Below are positions 2,839-5,126 of a stretch of DNA of 5,126 nt, piece after piece. Positions within the stretch are counted from its first letter, which is position 1, and every line of letters starts with the position of its first letter. Under the pieces are notes generated by a model. That model did not search any database. It was not told the origin of the DNA and saw nothing but the letters and a program-made list of their open reading frames with translations. Position numbers and translations under genes: made by a program. This DNA is from JBAROU01 sp049642385. Its GTDB lineage: Bacteria > Chloroflexota > Dehalococcoidia > DSTF01 > RBG-16-68-14. The stretch spans positions 1 through 5,126 of the forward strand of contig JBAROU010000092.1 in assembly GCA_049642385.1 (NCBI GenBank). Reading direction: 5' to 3'.

Positions 2839-5126
2839 ATGGCGGAACAATTTCAACGAACTATTGGCGATAAGCAACTCATTCTTGAAGTAGGCGAGCT
2901 GGCCGGCCTGGCCGGCGGCGCTGTTAAGGTCCAGTACGGCGATACGGTGCTCCTGGCCACGGCCTGCGTGAGCGAAAAGCCGCGCGCGGGGATCGATTTC
3001 TTCCCCCTCACCGTGGATTATGAAGAGCGCCACTACGCCGTCGGCCGCATTCCCGGCAGCTTTTTCCGGCGCGAAGGCCGCCCGACCACGGACGCCATCC
3101 TCGCCGCCCGGCTGACCGACCGCCCGATCCGCCCGCTCTTCCCCAAGGCCTTCCGAAGGGACGTGCAGGTCGTGATCATGGTCCTCTCCGCAGATCAGGA
3201 GAACGACCCGGACGTGCTCGGTACCATCGGCGCCTCCGCGGCGCTCTCCATGTCGGACGCGCCCTTCGCCGGGCCGGTCAGCTCGGTTCGCGTCGGCTAC
3301 ATCGACGGCGCGTTCGTCATCAACCCAACCTTCCCCCAGCTCGAGAACAGCGACCTCGATCTCGTCGTCGCCGGTACGCGCGACGCGATCATGATGGTCG
3401 AGGCGGGCGCGAGCGAAGTGCCCGAGAAGGTCATGCTGGAGGCGATCGAGTTCGGCCAGCGAGCGAACGTAGAGATCGTCGCCATGCAGGATGAGCTCGT
3501 CGCCAAGGTCGGCAAACCCAAGATCGAGGTCGAAAGCTCCGACGGCAATGCGCAGGTTAAGGACGCGGTTAAGGCTGCCCTTGACGGCCAAATGGACGAG
3601 CTGCTGGCGGCCGCCAAGGAAGAGCGGCAGGCGGGCATCGAGGAGCGCCGCCAAGGGCTCATCGAACGCTTCGCCGACGTGCACAGCGAGGAGGAGATCG
3701 GCGACGCGCTCGACCAGGTCGTTCGCGAGACCGTACGCTCAGCCATCCTCGAACGTGGCCTGCGCCCGGACGGGCGGGGCCCAACCGAGATTCGCCCCAT
3801 CTCCTGCCAGGTGGGCGTCCTGCCCCGCACCCACGGCACCGGCCTCTTCAGCCGAGGCGAGACCCAGGTGCTGAACATTGCGACGCTGGGCTCCATGGGC
3901 GACCAGCAGAAGCTGGACACCCTGGCGCCGGAAGAGCGCAAGCGCTACATGCACCACTACAACTTCCCGCCTTACTCCGTCGGCGAGGCGCGCCCGATGC
4001 GCGGCGCCGGCCGGCGCGAGATCGGCCACGGGGCGCTCGCAGAGCGCGCGCTGGAGCCCGTGATCCCGACCGAAGAGGAGTTCCCCTACACCCTCCGCCT
4101 CGTCTCGGAAGTGCTTTCGAGCAACGGCAGCACCTCGATGGCCAGCGTCTGTGGGAGCACCCTTTCGCTGATGGATGCCGGCGTGCCGATCAAGGCGCCG
4201 GTCGCCGGCATCGCGATGGGGCTGATCAAGGGCGAGAGAGACGATCAGTTCACGGTCCTGACCGACATCGCCGGCCTTGAAGACGCGCTGGGCGACATGG
4301 ACTTCAAGGTGGCTGGCACCGCCGAAGGCATCACGGCCCTGCAGATGGACATCAAGGTGAAGGGAATAACGCTCCCGATCATGCAGCAGGCGCTGGATCA
4401 GGCGCGCGACGCCAGACTCTTCATCCTGGACAAGATCCACGACACTATCGCCCAGCCGCGTGAGGAGCTCTCACGCTGGGCGCCTCGCATGTACCGCGTC
4501 AAGATTCCCGTGGAGAAGATCGGCGCCGTCATCGGCCCGGGTGGCCGGGTCATCCGCTCGATCATCGAGGAGACCGGCTGCTCGATCGACGTTGAGGACG
4601 ACGGCACGGTGTTCATCGGCTCATCGAACGAGGAGTCGGCGCGCAAGGCGATCGAGATCGTCGAGGGGCTCACGAAGGACCTGGAAATAGGCGAAATCTA
4701 CAACGGCAAGGTGACCCGCATCGTGGACTTCGGCGCGTTCGTCGAAATCCAGGGCGGGAAGGAAGGCCTGGTCCGCATCGGTGAGCTGGCCGATTACCAC
4801 GTGCCGACAGTGCAGGACGTCGTCAACATCGGAGACGAGATCATGGTCAAAGTGATCGAGATCGACCACATGGGCCGGATCAACCTCTCGCGGCGCGCCG
4901 CCCTCACCGGCGAAGAGGAAGCTGACGAAGCTGATGACCAGCAGGCGGTCGGCGCTTCAAGCGGCGCACCGGGCGACGGCGCACCGCCGCGCGGACGGAC
5001 ACCCTTCAACGACCGCAGTCGTCGCGGCGATGGCCGAGGCTTCGGCGGGGGCGGAGGCGGCGGTGGTGGCCGAGGCTTCGGCGGTGGCGGCAATAGAGGC
5101 GGTGGTGGGAGACCAAGGCCCGGCGG
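2839..5126 (+). CDS. pnp: Polyribonucleotide nucleotidyltransferase (PNPase), 3' end cut by window edge
   Basis: PNPase degrades RNA 3' to 5' by phosphorolysis, releasing nucleoside diphosphates, and can add tails in reverse; it works as a cytosolic trimer, often with RNase E or helicases. 762 residues are visible, with no stop. First RNase PH-like domain (about 10-145) with FFRREGRP (75-82); helical linker (about 240-310); second, catalytic RNase PH-like domain with TGLFSRGETQ (334-343), SNGSTSMASVCGS (428-440, phosphate site) and GDMDFK (485-490) carrying the metal-binding Asp 486 and 488; KH domain with GPGG loop (566-569); S1 domain (about 616-686). After residue 691 comes an acidic stretch (EEEADEADD) and then an Arg/Gly-rich tail with repeated RGFGGGG. 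The tail makes it longer than the usual 690-750. The catalytic residues are intact, so it should be active. Second gene of the rpsO-pnp unit. Confidence 0.98.
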   Translation, partial: MAEQFQRTIGDKQLILEVGELAGLAGGAVKVQYGDTVLLATACVSEKPRAGIDFFPLTVDYEERHYAVGRIPGSFFRREGRPTTDAILAARLTDRPIRPLFPKAFRRDVQVVIMVLSADQENDPDVLGTIGASAALSMSDAPFAGPVSSVRVGYIDGAFVINPTFPQLENSDLDLVVAGTRDAIMMVEAGASEVPEKVMLEAIEFGQRANVEIVAMQDELVAKVGKPKIEVESSDGNAQVKDAVKAALDGQMDELLAAAKEERQAGIEERRQGLIERFADVHSEEEIGDALDQVVRETVRSAILERGLRPDGRGPTEIRPISCQVGVLPRTHGTGLFSRGETQVLNIATLGSMGDQQKLDTLAPEERKRYMHHYNFPPYSVGEARPMRGAGRREIGHGALAERALEPVIPTEEEFPYTLRLVSEVLSSNGSTSMASVCGSTLSLMDAGVPIKAPVAGIAMGLIKGERDDQFTVLTDIAGLEDALGDMDFKVAGTAEGITALQMDIKVKGITLPIMQQALDQARDARLFILDKIHDTIAQPREELSRWAPRMYRVKIPVEKIGAVIGPGGRVIRSIIEETGCSIDVEDDGTVFIGSSNEESARKAIEIVEGLTKDLEIGEIYNGKVTRIVDFGAFVEIQGGKEGLVRIGELADYHVPTVQDVVNIGDEIMVKVIEIDHMGRINLSRRAALTGEEEADEADDQQAVGASSGAPGDGAPPRGRTPFNDRSRRGDGRGFGGGGGGGGGRGFGGGGNRGGGGRPRPG
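5031..5084 (+). repeat. 36-bp-period direct repeat encoding the PNPase RGFGGGG tail
   Basis: An identical 18-bp stretch, TGGCCGAGGCTTCGGCGG, occurs at 5031-5048 and 5067-5084, so a 12-codon unit is repeated in frame (Arg 733 and Arg 745). Codons for Gly vary between the units outside the identical part. Such low-complexity DNA can expand or shrink, so tail length may differ between strains; it is also a place where assembly errors are likely. Confidence 0.75.

Noticed and set aside
2671..3684. Minus-strand open frame of 337 residues, and another of 233 residues at 3739-4440
   Set aside because: Both are opposite pnp, which has intact PNPase motifs throughout; long antisense frames are expected in GC-rich coding DNA.

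Overview
The window is GC-rich bacterial chromosome with two divergent gene blocks and almost no spare DNA. Gene content and protein style point to a high-GC, non-proteobacterial lineage. A DUF3105 membrane protein, a DegV protein and an S15-PNPase pair with a Gly/Arg-rich PNPase tail fit Chloroflexota best; Actinomycetota or a related phylum is possible. This placement is inference from protein style, not from a search.

Left block (minus strand, read right to left). degV (2218 to 1361) is followed after 64 bp by a P-loop kinase of the AAA_33/polynucleotide-kinase-like group (1296 to 700). Its end overlaps by 8 bp a DUF3105-family membrane-anchored protein (GTG at 707, running off the left edge). 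The DUF3105 gene is easy to miss because it starts with GTG and is cut by the window edge; longer-looking open frames over the same DNA are shadows. The degV-kinase gap holds a perfect 14-bp palindrome and a -10-like TATACT placed so that the kinase mRNA would begin at or next to its ATG (probably leaderless).

Right block (plus strand). rpsO (ribosomal protein S15, 2341-2607) is followed after 231 bp by pnp (PNPase, from 2839 and running off the right edge). This is the classical rpsO-pnp pairing that joins ribosome assembly to RNA decay. The DNA between them is rich in structure: a perfect 10-bp inverted repeat across the rpsO stop codon, a 25-nt pure purine run, a small hairpin overlapping a tandem 8-bp repeat, and an 8-bp long-range stem just ahead of the pnp ribosome binding site. 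In other bacteria S15 represses its own mRNA and PNPase controls its own leader with RNase III, so these elements are reasonable candidates for post-transcriptional control.

The 122-bp divergent region (2219-2340) must carry the promoters for both blocks. I see only a weak rpsO promoter candidate and a short hairpin in the presumed rpsO leader. I see no tRNA, rRNA, CRISPR array, insertion sequence or phage gene. Nothing in the window is clearly a new multi-gene system. The parts least explained by known biology are the DUF3105/kinase pair and the rpsO-pnp leader structures.
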